NCBI GenBank assembly: GCA_965198025.1
Contig: OZ240237.1
Location: 3,038,001 to 3,102,000, forward strand
Reading direction: 5' to 3'
Source: CAYWWM01 sp965198025
GTDB lineage: Bacteria > Acidobacteriota > Terriglobia > 2-12-FULL-54-10
Length of the DNA: 64,000 nt
Shown: piece after piece, positions 17,094-25,570 of the stretch
Layout: every line of letters starts with the position of its first letter
Numbering within the stretch: position 1 is the stretch's first letter
The notes under the pieces: generated by a model
What the model was told of the DNA's origin: nothing
Databases searched by the model: none
What the model saw: only the letters and a program-made list of their open reading frames with translations
Program-made: the position numbers and the translations under genes

Positions 17094-19850
17094 ATGCGAC
17101 CGGAACCACAAAGGATTCTGGAACGAGCGGAGCAACGGTTCCTGGATTTGCAGCAAGCAAGTCCGGAGGAGACGCTGAAGAGGCTGCGTGCGTTTCTGAA
17201 ACTGGAGACGCACCGTCTGCGCATGCTACACCGGTATGGGCTGAGCGGCGGCGAAGTGACAGCGGGCCGCACGCAGGCGGTAGACGCGCTGATCACACAT
17301 CTGTACCATCTCGTGCTCGACCGCTATCGGAGGGGATCAGAGTGGCGCAAGTCGGACGCGGGGGTGACGCTTGTGGCGGTGGGCGGATACGGACGGGGTG
17401 AGCTGTGTCCGTATTCCGACGTGGACCTGCTGATTCTCTACGAGAAGTCTGCAATGGATTTCAGCAAGTTCCTGGCCAAGGAACTGATCTATTTGCTCTG
17501 GGACGCGGGGCTCAAAGTGGGCCATAGCTGGCGCACGGCGCAGCAATGCCTGGAGATGGCCCGTGCCGACTCGACCGCCGAGAACGCACTGCTCGAGGCG
17601 CGCTTCCTGTTGGGCAGGCGTGCGGTGTTTGAATCCATGCAAGGTTTGCTCCGCAAGTATTGGAACTCCAAACCAAGGGACTTTGTCGAAGGCAAGCGCC
17701 AGGAAGTGGAAGAACGTTACGGAAAGCTCGGAGAAACCGTGTACCTGATCGAACCGAACGTCAAGGAGTCGCCGGGAGGGCTGCGGGATTTCCACACCAT
17801 GATCTGGCTGGCGCGGGGCGCGTGGAAATTGGAGCATGAGAAGGAGTGGATCGAGGCGGGAATACTCTCCCAAAAGGACTGGGAGCGCGCGCGGCGCGGG
17901 TACGACTGGATCCTGCGGGTTCGAAACGAGATGCACTACCTGACGGGACGGCGAGCCGACGAGCTGACGCTAGCCATGCAGCCGGACGTGGCCCTGGGCT
18001 TGAAGTTTCGTCCCGAGCGGCACCAGGAACCGTCGGAAGTATTCATGCGGCAATACTTCCAGCATGCCGAGGACATTCATCAGGTGATGCGGCTGGTGCT
18101 CGCTGCGGCAGTGCGTGAGAAAGGGAAGTCTCGCAAGCCCGTCCCCCTGGGTCTGCTCCACGGGCTGCCCTTGGTTCAGAACGACAGCGAGTTGCGTCTG
18201 GACGAAGGAGCTCGGCACCGCTTTCCGGAATCACCGCTCGACATGATGCGTATTTTCCCCATTGCGCAGCAGTTGCAGCTCCGGCTGAGCGAAGACCTGG
18301 CGGACACGGTACGCAAGAATCTGCCCCTGGTGCAGCGCACATGCCAGCGCGATCCGGAGATGAGCGCTTCGTTTCTGAAGGTGCTGCGGCGGCCGGGGAT
18401 GGTGGCTCCGGCGCTGCGCGCAATGCACGTCTGCGGGTTCCTCGGGAAGTATCTGCCGGAGTTCGGACGGATCACTCGGCTGATGCAGTACGACTTCTAT
18501 CACCGCTACACGGCCGATGAGCACACGCTGCGGACCATCGAGCGGCTGGATGAAGTCTGGCAAGGACGGACCCCGGCCCTGGAGCGCTATCGCGGCCTGA
18601 CCTACCACATCCCCGATACGGCTCCGCTGTATCTGGCACTGCTGCTCCATGACGTGGGGAAGGGCCTGGGGGGCGGGCACTCGGAAAAGGGAGCGGAGCG
18701 CGCGGTGGCGGTCTGCGACCGGCTGGGTCTGGATGAGAAGCGGACGGGGCAGGTGGAACTCCTGGTTCGGGAACATCTCCTGCTCACGCATCTGTCGCAG
18801 CGGCGCGACCTTTCGGACCGGCGCGTGGCGCAACACGCTGCTGAAGTCGTCGGTGATCTGGAAACCCTTTCGATGCTCTGCCTGCTGACCTACGCCGACG
18901 CTGCCGGGGTATCGCCGGATAATTGGACAGAGTGGAAAAACTCCCTGCTATGGGAGCTGTACGAACGCGTCCATGGGGAGTTTCTGGGCCTGGAAGCCGC
19001 CACGGCCCAGGAGGAAGAGAAGCTGCGTGAGATGCGCCTGGAGGTGCAGGAATACCTGCAAGGGGCCGGTCCCGCCGAGTTCGGGCTGGAGCCCCTGAAC
19101 GGGGACACGGCCCGGCAGTGGATGGAAGACCACCTGGGGCTGCTGCCGCACCGCTACCTGCTGGGATACCGGCCGGATTTGGTGGGCCGACAGATTCTGC
19201 TCGCCAAGCAAGTGGACCAGATGGGACCCTCGGTGGCGTTTCTCCCGGTGGAAGAGGAAGGCTATACCTGGATGTTGCTTTGCTGTCGCGACACACGGGG
19301 GCTCTTCGCCAAGGTGGCCGGTACGCTGGCCGCGCTGGAGGTAAATATTCTGGGGGCTCGCGTCGAAACGCGGAAGGACGGGATTGCGGCGGACGTGCTT
19401 TGGATTTCAACGCCCGGCGGCGCAGTGATCTCCGATCCCGCGCGACTGCGTCGCGTCAAGACAACGGTGGAAGGCGTGGTGAACGGAACGGTGGATTTCA
19501 AGGCGCTCACGAGCCGTATCCGGCCCGAGCCGCTGGGGCCAGCCCTCAAGCGCCCGCAGCTCAGCTTGAACAACGAAATCTCGGAGCATTGCACGGTAAT
19601 GGAAGTGCTGGCTCCGGATCGCCTCGGTCTGCTTTACGTGCTGGCGAGCTGCCTGAACCACCTGGGGCTGAACATTGCCTTCGCAAAACTCGCGACCGAA
19701 AAAACGATGGCGTTTGACGCCTTTTATCTTACCGACCCAGCTACGGGTAAGCTCGACGAAGAGCGGTGGCATGACGTCCTTTCAACCGTCGGACAAGTGC
19801 TGCAACTTCCCGGCACTTCCGGTTCCCGTCTGGGCGCACCCCGGCTTTAG
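17094..19850 (+). CDS. glnD: [Protein-PII] uridylyltransferase / uridylyl-removing enzyme
   Basis: GlnD, 918 residues, close to the usual 850-950. It covalently modifies PII in response to glutamine. Domain order: nucleotidyltransferase with GGYGRGELCPYSDVDLL near residue 100, a central helical linker (NVKESPGGLRDFHTM is typical), an HD hydrolase domain (HDVGKGLGGGHSEKG near 517), and two C-terminal ACT domains (DTRGLFAKVAGTLAALEVNI near 735; APDRLGLLYVLASCLNHLGLNI near 840). The ATG has an RBS-like GGAAGGAG but more than 15 nt upstream, which is unusual. No glnB or amtB is next to it. Confidence 0.96.
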   Translation: MRPEPQRILERAEQRFLDLQQASPEETLKRLRAFLKLETHRLRMLHRYGLSGGEVTAGRTQAVDALITHLYHLVLDRYRRGSEWRKSDAGVTLVAVGGYGRGELCPYSDVDLLILYEKSAMDFSKFLAKELIYLLWDAGLKVGHSWRTAQQCLEMARADSTAENALLEARFLLGRRAVFESMQGLLRKYWNSKPRDFVEGKRQEVEERYGKLGETVYLIEPNVKESPGGLRDFHTMIWLARGAWKLEHEKEWIEAGILSQKDWERARRGYDWILRVRNEMHYLTGRRADELTLAMQPDVALGLKFRPERHQEPSEVFMRQYFQHAEDIHQVMRLVLAAAVREKGKSRKPVPLGLLHGLPLVQNDSELRLDEGARHRFPESPLDMMRIFPIAQQLQLRLSEDLADTVRKNLPLVQRTCQRDPEMSASFLKVLRRPGMVAPALRAMHVCGFLGKYLPEFGRITRLMQYDFYHRYTADEHTLRTIERLDEVWQGRTPALERYRGLTYHIPDTAPLYLALLLHDVGKGLGGGHSEKGAERAVAVCDRLGLDEKRTGQVELLVREHLLLTHLSQRRDLSDRRVAQHAAEVVGDLETLSMLCLLTYADAAGVSPDNWTEWKNSLLWELYERVHGEFLGLEAATAQEEEKLREMRLEVQEYLQGAGPAEFGLEPLNGDTARQWMEDHLGLLPHRYLLGYRPDLVGRQILLAKQVDQMGPSVAFLPVEEEGYTWMLLCCRDTRGLFAKVAGTLAALEVNILGARVETRKDGIAADVLWISTPGGAVISDPARLRRVKTTVEGVVNGTVDFKALTSRIRPEPLGPALKRPQLSLNNEISEHCTVMEVLAPDRLGLLYVLASCLNHLGLNIAFAKLATEKTMAFDAFYLTDPATGKLDEERWHDVLSTVGQVLQLPGTSGSRLGAPRL

Positions 19851-19925
19851 CAGCACCAGTCTAGCGGAACTTCATTACCCTCGGGCATCACCATCGATTT
19901 CGTACACCGGAGCAGTTGCAGGCGC

Positions 19926-19948
19926 AACGGTAACTTGCGACAACCGTT
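19926..19948 (+). terminator. Weak hairpin downstream of glnD
   Basis: AACGGT / ACCGTT inverted repeat with an 11-nt loop followed by TTTTC, between the convergent glnD and thiE genes. It is short and may be coincidental. Confidence 0.35.
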
Positions 19949-19951
19949 TTC

Positions 19952-19978
19952 GGTTCTTTCGGTTCCTTCGGTTCCTTC
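19952..19978 (+). repeat. 9-bp tandem repeat (GGTTCCTTC x3)
   Basis: Three head-to-tail units GGTTCTTTC, GGTTCCTTC and GGTTCCTTC in the 248-bp interval between glnD and thiE. The same unit family occurs at 14773-14817 (inverted) and 60304-60330. Confidence 0.8.
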
Positions 19979-20098
19979 GGAATTCTCGACAGAGCATTTC
20001 CGTACAGGTTTATGGGGTATATGGATGGTCCAGCAATCCAAGAAAGAGATCAATCCCAAACACAGCGTCCTCGCCGATTCATGAACTCGGCTCCGGCG

Positions 20099-20743
20099 TC
20101 AGGGCCTTGCCTTCAGCGCGGCCAGAAACTGTCGCGCCCGCTCTTCGAGCTCGGGAGCGGCCAGCAGGTCGCGGATGACCGCAACGGCATCGGCGCCGGC
20201 TGCCAGGACCGAAGGAGCATTTTCCATTGTAATGCCCCCGATGGCTACCAGTGGTTTATTCGTGAGCGAACGGGCCTCCGACACCAGAGACGGTCCGACG
20301 ACGGGATCCGGATTTCGCTTGGACTGCGTAGGGAAAACAGGACCAACAGCGATGTAATCAACCGGCGCCTCAAAGGCTTGACGAGCCTGGGCAAGCGTGT
20401 GCGTGGAGTATCCAATCAGGTATCCGTCTCCCAGGAATCCCCGCACCTTCTCCGGCGCCAAATCCTCCTGGCCGAGGTGCACCCCATCTGCGCCAGAGAG
20501 TTGGGCGACGTCGGCTCGGTCGTTTACGATGAAGATTCCGCCTTCCTGGTGGATTCTTTCAGACAGTGCTGAACACTCTCGAAAGTGGGCGCCACGGAAG
20601 GTGTCTTTATGGCGGTATTGGATCACGCGGACGCCAGCACGAAGCAGGGCTTCGGCGGCCGTTTCCGGAGAAAAAGCAGGAAAGGCGATCGTGTCCAGAA
20701 TGGCGTACAGGGGAGCTTCAGCAAATAATTGCCCGATCTGCAC
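20099..20743 (-). CDS. thiE: Thiamine phosphate synthase
   Basis: ThiE, 214 residues, joins HMP-PP and thiazole phosphate to thiamine phosphate. TIM-barrel motifs are visible: YRHKDT (phosphate/pyrimidine site), IVNDRADVAQLSGADGVHLGQEDL, YIAVGPVFPTQSK and LVAIGGITMENAPSVLAAGADAVAV. It begins 18 nt after the accC stop on the same strand and may be co-transcribed with accBC. No other thi gene is in the window and no TPP riboswitch was recognised upstream. Confidence 0.95.
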   Translation of the reverse strand: MQIGQLFAEAPLYAILDTIAFPAFSPETAAEALLRAGVRVIQYRHKDTFRGAHFRECSALSERIHQEGGIFIVNDRADVAQLSGADGVHLGQEDLAPEKVRGFLGDGYLIGYSTHTLAQARQAFEAPVDYIAVGPVFPTQSKRNPDPVVGPSLVSEARSLTNKPLVAIGGITMENAPSVLAAGADAVAVIRDLLAAPELEERARQFLAALKARP

Positions 20744-20761
20744 GGCGGATTTCCCAATGCG

Positions 20762-22123
20762 TCAATTGGCCGCCAGGGCCGGGCGGGCGTGGAAGCGCTC
20801 CAGGAACCGAATGTTGTAGTTTCCGCGCAGAAAATCGGGGTCGGCCAGGATGTTCCTATGGAGCGGGATCGTGGTCTGGATTCCTTCGACAATAAACATT
20901 TCCAGGGCCCGGCTCATACGGCTCAAGGCTTCCTCGCGGTTGCGCCCGTGGACGATGAGCTTGGCAACCAGGGTGTCATAGTAGGGATGCACGGAGCACT
21001 CCGTATAGGAAGCCGAGTCCACCCGGACGCCCGTTCCTCCCGGCACATGAAACGAGGTGATGTGGCCGGAAGAGGGAGCGAACGTAACGGGGTCTTCGGC
21101 ATTGATGCGGCACTCGATGCCATGCCCCCGCAGCGCCAACTCGCCGTTTGCAATTTCGGGGACCGGGGCACCGGCCGCCAGCAGGATCTGGCTCTTGACC
21201 AGATCGATTCCGGTCACCATTTCGGTGACGGGATGCTCCACCTGAATGCGGGTGTTCATCTCCAGGAAGTAGAGCTCGCCCCGCTCGTCCATCAGGAATT
21301 CCACGGTGCCGGCATTGACGTAGCCGATGCGCCCCAAGGCGGTTTCGACCAGCGCGCCGACTGCTCTGCGTTTTTCCGGTAGCAAGCCGGGGGCGGGCGA
21401 TTCCTCCAGGATCTTCTGGTAGCGATGCTGAATGCTGCATTCGCGCTCTCCGAGGTGACGCGCCTTGCCGAATTGGTCCACAAGAATCTGAAACTCAATG
21501 TGGCGCGCGTCCGGGATCAGCTTCTCCAGATAGAGTTCCTCGGAACCAAACGCCAGCAGGGCCTCCCGACGGGCAGCGTCAAAAGCAGAGGCCATCTCGG
21601 CCCGCTCCCGGACGATCCGTATTCCACGTCCCCCTCCGCCCCGCGCGGCCTTGAGCAGGATGGGGTAGCCCACTGTACGGGCAATGTCGGCGGCCTTGTC
21701 CGCACTGTCGACGATCCCTTCAGAGCCCGGCACCACCGGGATTCCCTCTTCCTGCATCCTTCTGCGGGCAGCGTTCTTGTCGGCCATCAGGCGGATCTGG
21801 TCCGGTGACGGCCCAATGAACGTCACTCCGGATGTCTCGCAGACTTCGGCAAAGTTGGCGTCTTCGGAAAGGAAGCCGTAACCGGGGTGAATGGCGTCGG
21901 CGCCGGTGATGGCAGCCGCGCTGATGACACTCGGGATATTCAGGTAACTGGCACTCGGCCGGGGCGGGCCGATGCAAACCGCCTCGTCGGCGAAGCGTAC
22001 CGCCAGAGAATGGTCGTCGGCCTCTGAATACACGGCGACGGTCCGGATGTCCAGTTCCTTGCAGGCACAGAGTACCCGCAAAGCGATTTCACCCCGATTG
22101 GCCACCAGGATCTTCTTGAACAT
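20762..22123 (-). CDS. accC: Biotin carboxylase subunit of acetyl-CoA carboxylase
   Basis: AccC, 453 residues from ATG 22123 (MFKKILVANRGEIALRV), with AAGGG upstream. The frame extends to 22162 but without family sequence. It carboxylates biotin on AccB using ATP and bicarbonate. Markers are the N-terminal ANRGEIA, KAARGGGGRGIR (ATP-grasp glycine loop), HIEFQILVDQFGKARHLGERECSIQRR-like segment, EMNTRIQVEHPVTEM and GHGIECRINAEDP. It lies 65 bp downstream of accB in the standard accB-accC order. Confidence 0.96.
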   Translation of the reverse strand: MFKKILVANRGEIALRVLCACKELDIRTVAVYSEADDHSLAVRFADEAVCIGPPRPSASYLNIPSVISAAAITGADAIHPGYGFLSEDANFAEVCETSGVTFIGPSPDQIRLMADKNAARRRMQEEGIPVVPGSEGIVDSADKAADIARTVGYPILLKAARGGGGRGIRIVRERAEMASAFDAARREALLAFGSEELYLEKLIPDARHIEFQILVDQFGKARHLGERECSIQHRYQKILEESPAPGLLPEKRRAVGALVETALGRIGYVNAGTVEFLMDERGELYFLEMNTRIQVEHPVTEMVTGIDLVKSQILLAAGAPVPEIANGELALRGHGIECRINAEDPVTFAPSSGHITSFHVPGGTGVRVDSASYTECSVHPYYDTLVAKLIVHGRNREEALSRMSRALEMFIVEGIQTTIPLHRNILADPDFLRGNYNIRFLERFHARPALAAN

Positions 22124-22188
22124 ACCGGAACCCTTGACGCGGCAGACATTCGAACCCACCACTGTGACAGGCGGGAATAGCTGTGCCG

Positions 22189-22671
22189 CTAGGACTTTCC
22201 AACCGGCTTCAAGTCAAACAGAGGTTCCCCGTACTCGACCGGCTGGCCATTCTCCACGTGGCACGCCGTTACCTCGCCTGCGATCTCCGCCTCGATCTCG
22301 TTCATCAGCTTCATCGCTTCGATGATGCAAAGAACCTGTCCGGCCTGGACCCGATGTCCCACTTGCACAAACGGAGCCGTCCCCTGCGACGGCGCCGCAT
22401 AAAACGTGCCCACCATGAGAGAGCGGACTACATGCACCCCTTCGGCTTCGGCAGGAGTCCCCGCCTGGACAGGCGGAGGCGGGGCCGTAGGAGCCGCCGG
22501 CACCGGTGGGACCCGGGTTTCCGTCGGCTGTGATTGCAATGCCACCTGCGCCACACCCGAAACTCCGGGGCGGCTAATCCGCAGCCGCACTCCGGCCCGC
22601 TCCAACTCGAACTCGGAGATACCCTTTTCGGTGATCAGGTCCACCAACTCTTTGATTTCTCTAATATTCAT
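22189..22671 (-). CDS. accB: Biotin carboxyl carrier protein of acetyl-CoA carboxylase
   Basis: AccB, 160 residues. The C-terminal biotinyl domain has EAMKLMNEI with Lys121 as the biotin attachment site. The N-terminal region (IREIKELVDLITEKGISEFELE) is typical. A Pro/Ala-rich linker at about residues 50-78 separates them. The RBS is weak. It follows the PepP-like gene by 35 bp and precedes accC, the arrangement also seen in Firmicutes as papA/pepP-(efp)-accB-accC, but here efp is absent. Confidence 0.96.
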   Translation of the reverse strand: MNIREIKELVDLITEKGISEFELERAGVRLRISRPGVSGVAQVALQSQPTETRVPPVPAAPTAPPPPVQAGTPAEAEGVHVVRSLMVGTFYAAPSQGTAPFVQVGHRVQAGQVLCIIEAMKLMNEIEAEIAGEVTACHVENGQPVEYGEPLFDLKPVGKS

Positions 22672-22706
22672 TGCAATGCAGTTTCAGGCGCCAGGTCGTT
22701 TGCAAG

Positions 22707-23798
22707 TCAGAGCACAGTCAGATCTTTGGGAGTCCGGGTCAGGATTTCGGGTCCATGCTTTCGGACCACCACCACATCCTCGATTCTCACGCCGCCGAAA
22801 CCAGGAACATACACACCCGGCTCGACGGTGATGACAGCCCGCTCGGGCAGGACCGTTCGTTGCTTCTTCCCGATGTGGGGCAGCTCGTGAATCTCGCGCC
22901 CCACGCCATGCCCGGTGCTATGCGTGAAATACTGTTCGTATCCGTACCGTTCCAGAACCCGCCGGGCGGCCCGATCCACCGCAGCACATTCTACCCCAGC
23001 CCGCACCGTTTCTTCCGCTTCGATTTGGGCTTCCAAGACCGCCTGATAGATCCGGGAGGCCCTGCGGGACGCCTTGCCTAGAAAAACCGTCCGCGTCATA
23101 TCGCTGACATAGCCGTTTAGTATAGCACCGAGGTCCATAAGAACGCATTCGCCGCGTTTCAGCGCCCGGGCTCCGGCGCGGGCATGCGGCAGAGCCGTAC
23201 GCGGGCCAAATGCCACAATGGTCTCGAAGGAGGGCTGCTCGGCACCGTACCGCCGCATGCGGTACTCGATCTCTGCTGCCACTTCCATTTCCAGGATGCC
23301 CGGCCGCAACAGAGGCACCGTCTCAGAAAACGCCCGGGAGGACAAGGCCACCGCCCGGCGGATCCGCTCGATTTCCTCTTCATCCTTTTCAATTCGCAGA
23401 GTCTCAATCCAGCCAGCCGTCGGAACAAGCCGTTTGCGCGGGAGCAGTTCCCGCAGGCGCTTGTGCGTTTCAAACGAGATGGCGCCGGCCTCAAATCCGA
23501 TCTTGGGGAACCGAGTGCGGTTGGCCCGCTTGGCGGCAGCCGTCAGCGCGTTTCCGTTCACGATAGCAACTCGGGAGTCCCGCACCTGGTCATGCGCCTG
23601 CAAATCGTATCGGGGATCGGTGAACAACACCGAGCCCCGCATCGTCACCAGCAGCACCCCGGCGCTGCCCGTAAAGCCAGTCAGGTAGTGAACGTTCGGG
23701 AGCGACGTCACCAGCAGCACTTCCAGACGTTCCTGCTCAAGACGCGCCCTGAGTCGGGCCAATCGAAGCCGGTACGGCGATGGGGCAGCTATCAGCAT
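22707..23798 (-). CDS. M24-family Xaa-Pro aminopeptidase / dipeptidase
   Basis: A pita-bread-fold metallopeptidase, 363 residues from ATG 23798. A GTG at 23855 lies inside a hairpin and is less likely. The creatinase-like N-terminal domain (VTSLPNVHYLTGFTGSAG) is followed by the catalytic domain with metal ligands in MDLGAILNGYVSDMTRT (two Asp), STGHGVGREIHELP (His), VITVEPGVYVPGFGGVRIEDVVVV (two Glu). It removes N-terminal residues before proline in relatives, or cleaves Xaa-Pro dipeptides. It is upstream of accB with a 35-bp gap, probably one transcript. Confidence 0.92.
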   Translation of the reverse strand: MLIAAPSPYRLRLARLRARLEQERLEVLLVTSLPNVHYLTGFTGSAGVLLVTMRGSVLFTDPRYDLQAHDQVRDSRVAIVNGNALTAAAKRANRTRFPKIGFEAGAISFETHKRLRELLPRKRLVPTAGWIETLRIEKDEEEIERIRRAVALSSRAFSETVPLLRPGILEMEVAAEIEYRMRRYGAEQPSFETIVAFGPRTALPHARAGARALKRGECVLMDLGAILNGYVSDMTRTVFLGKASRRASRIYQAVLEAQIEAEETVRAGVECAAVDRAARRVLERYGYEQYFTHSTGHGVGREIHELPHIGKKQRTVLPERAVITVEPGVYVPGFGGVRIEDVVVVRKHGPEILTRTPKDLTVL

Positions 23799-23843
23799 GG
23801 GAGTCGGTCGGACAGCACGGCGCGAATTCTGCCGCAAACAGCA

Positions 23844-23867
23844 AGGACTCCCCACACGAGGAGTCCT
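23844..23867 (-). terminator. Hairpin after the AMIN-domain gene
   Basis: AGGACTCC / GGAGTCCT, an 8-bp perfect stem with an 8-nt loop, lies 21 nt after the AMIN gene stop on the minus strand, followed by TGCTGTTTG. It may be a terminator or attenuator between the AMIN gene and the peptidase gene. Confidence 0.5.
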
Positions 23868-23887
23868 GCCTGTTTGAAAAGAAAGCC

Positions 23888-24907
23888 CTACGGTGTCCCG
23901 GGGGCGTACGAGGGCTCCATTACCCGTGGCAAGGGCTCCTCGACAGTTTGGATCACAGATTCGGCGGCGGAAGTCTCGAAAGGAGAACTCTCCGGATCTT
24001 CGATCCCTACTTCCACAGCGGGCTCCGGAAGTGACACGGAAACCGCAGCGGGCACAAAAGCGGGTTGAGGTTTTGGCGAAGCTACCGGTTCCGCAGAACC
24101 CAGCAACACCAGCAAGCCGTTGGACTGTTTGCGAACTTCATAGGGAACCTTGGAATCCAGATCCATGACCACCCGAGTGATGGGCGGTTGACTGGTAAAC
24201 TGCGCTACTCGAACCGCTTTGAGCGGCGGGGTGTTGACTTCCAGGCGGCCCTGGCGGATACGGTTCACCGCATCCGGAATGTCCACCACCAGCCGGTCCG
24301 GCCTGGCCAACTCCATGGCGCGGTACTGCATGGCTCCATCGCCCAGGATTTCGACTTCCAGGCCAACGCCCGTTTCGGTGAGTAACACAGAGATTTCCTG
24401 CACGGAAGTTCGGCGTGCCGGGGAAGCAGCAGGAGGCGGAGCCGCGGCGGGAGCCTTCGGCCGCGATTTCCGTTCGGCTGCAACCAGGGCAGCCGGTTTG
24501 GCCGGAGCACGGGCGCTCGACAATTTCTCCACCCGAACCTCCAAGCCTTCGGCAAGCTCCTCGATTTTGATCTGCCCTTCTTCCTTGAGGCTGAGCTCCA
24601 ATGCAAGGTGAGGCTGGTCATCTGCTCCGCGGTAGGACAAGAGTCTGTAGCTGTCGACATGAGGAGACTGCACGGTCCGGCTATCCGACGATGGCGCTCC
24701 AGACACGCCGGTCATATCAACCACGAACAAACGCGGGGCGATTCGCGTCGGGCTGTACTCGACCTGCGACGGCAGCCGGAGCAGCAATGTGGTGGCCTGC
24801 CGGTCCACCGTCGTTCGGATGCCCAACAGTTCCGTTGCAGCCTGGGCGCAGCTCGCCGCCCATGCCAGAATCAGAACTGAGAGCGCATACCGGCTCATGG
24901 ATATCAT
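23888..24907 (-). CDS. AMIN-domain periplasmic protein (PilQ N-terminus-like, no secretin)
   Basis: A 339-residue exported protein from ATG 24907, with GGAGGGAGAGAG upstream. The signal peptide is MISMSRYALSVLILAWAASCAQA. Two AMIN-like repeats follow, about residues 25-120 (ELLGIRTTVDRQATTLLLRL; PRLFVVDMTGV) and 175-270 (VQEISVLLTETGVGLEVEI; PDRLVVDIPDAV; ITRVVMDLD). They are separated by an Ala/Pro/Lys linker, and a Pro/Glu-rich tail ends the protein. AMIN domains bind peptidoglycan in PilQ and AmiC, but the STN and secretin domains of PilQ are missing here. It may be a stand-alone cell-wall-binding protein. Confidence 0.78.
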   Translation of the reverse strand: MISMSRYALSVLILAWAASCAQAATELLGIRTTVDRQATTLLLRLPSQVEYSPTRIAPRLFVVDMTGVSGAPSSDSRTVQSPHVDSYRLLSYRGADDQPHLALELSLKEEGQIKIEELAEGLEVRVEKLSSARAPAKPAALVAAERKSRPKAPAAAPPPAASPARRTSVQEISVLLTETGVGLEVEILGDGAMQYRAMELARPDRLVVDIPDAVNRIRQGRLEVNTPPLKAVRVAQFTSQPPITRVVMDLDSKVPYEVRKQSNGLLVLLGSAEPVASPKPQPAFVPAAVSVSLPEPAVEVGIEDPESSPFETSAAESVIQTVEEPLPRVMEPSYAPGTP

Positions 24908-25570
24908 GAACTCTCTCCCTCCGTTGAAAAGGCTTCCAGTTGGTCGATCGCTTCCCATTAGCTCCGGCTTCGCTTTCATGCTTTCGAGTACTGCTCGTCC
25001 TCGAACCGGCAATTCCGACTCCTCCGGCGGCTGCCTTTACGCAGCCCACAGGATGTACTGCTGCGGTTAAATAGCCACGCTTTTCCTCGCGGGTCAAGTC
25101 AATCTTAGGCTTCACCCGCCGCAACTCCCTCCTTTTTCCTGCCGTTGTAGGGACTCTACGATCAAATGCCCAATATATTGTGTAACCCTTGGCAGACATA
25201 CACAATAGCTATGGTGCAAGAGTCTGGGATCCGAAAGTATAGCAAAAGGTACTTCGTTCTATCGGAATTCGTGCATTATGCAAGCATGCCGTCCGCGCGA
25301 GAAGTGTCGGCTTGAAATGTTGAGCCGTGATTCAACCATGCAGACAGCAAGTTTGGCGAGTGCTATACTGACCAGGGACTGAAGCGACCATGCAGGAGCA
25401 TCCACTTGGGAGAATCAGTCATTGACTGCTACCGCGAGAACCCAACCCACGAGGAAATCCTGCGGCATACCCGTGGTCTGACGGGAGTTTCGAAAATAGT
25501 TGCAAACAACTTACGAGGTCATTGGGTAGCGTGGCGCAGGAGCTTTCCATTCGACCGTGGAGGAACCGAT
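24908..25570. other. Divergent intergenic region with long leader
   Basis: 663 bp between the divergent AMIN and amidohydrolase genes. It contains a good forward promoter (25341-25369) and a leader of roughly 195 nt. Reading frames run upstream from both genes without RBS support and are not called. No riboswitch class was recognised. Confidence 0.55.
25341..25369 (+). promoter_or_regulatory. Sigma-70-like promoter for the exported amidohydrolase
   Basis: CAGACA (25341-25346), 17-nt spacer, TATACT (25364-25369). The predicted start of transcription near 25376 leaves a leader of about 195 nt before ATG 25571. Confidence 0.55.

Noticed and set aside
24985..25030. GGTTCGAG resembling a tRNA T-arm (minus strand)
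   Set aside because: No matching D-arm, anticodon arm or acceptor stem can be formed around it.
24908..25205. Open frame upstream of the AMIN gene (24717-25205, minus strand)
   Set aside because: No RBS or recognised motif, and it runs out of frame into the AMIN gene.
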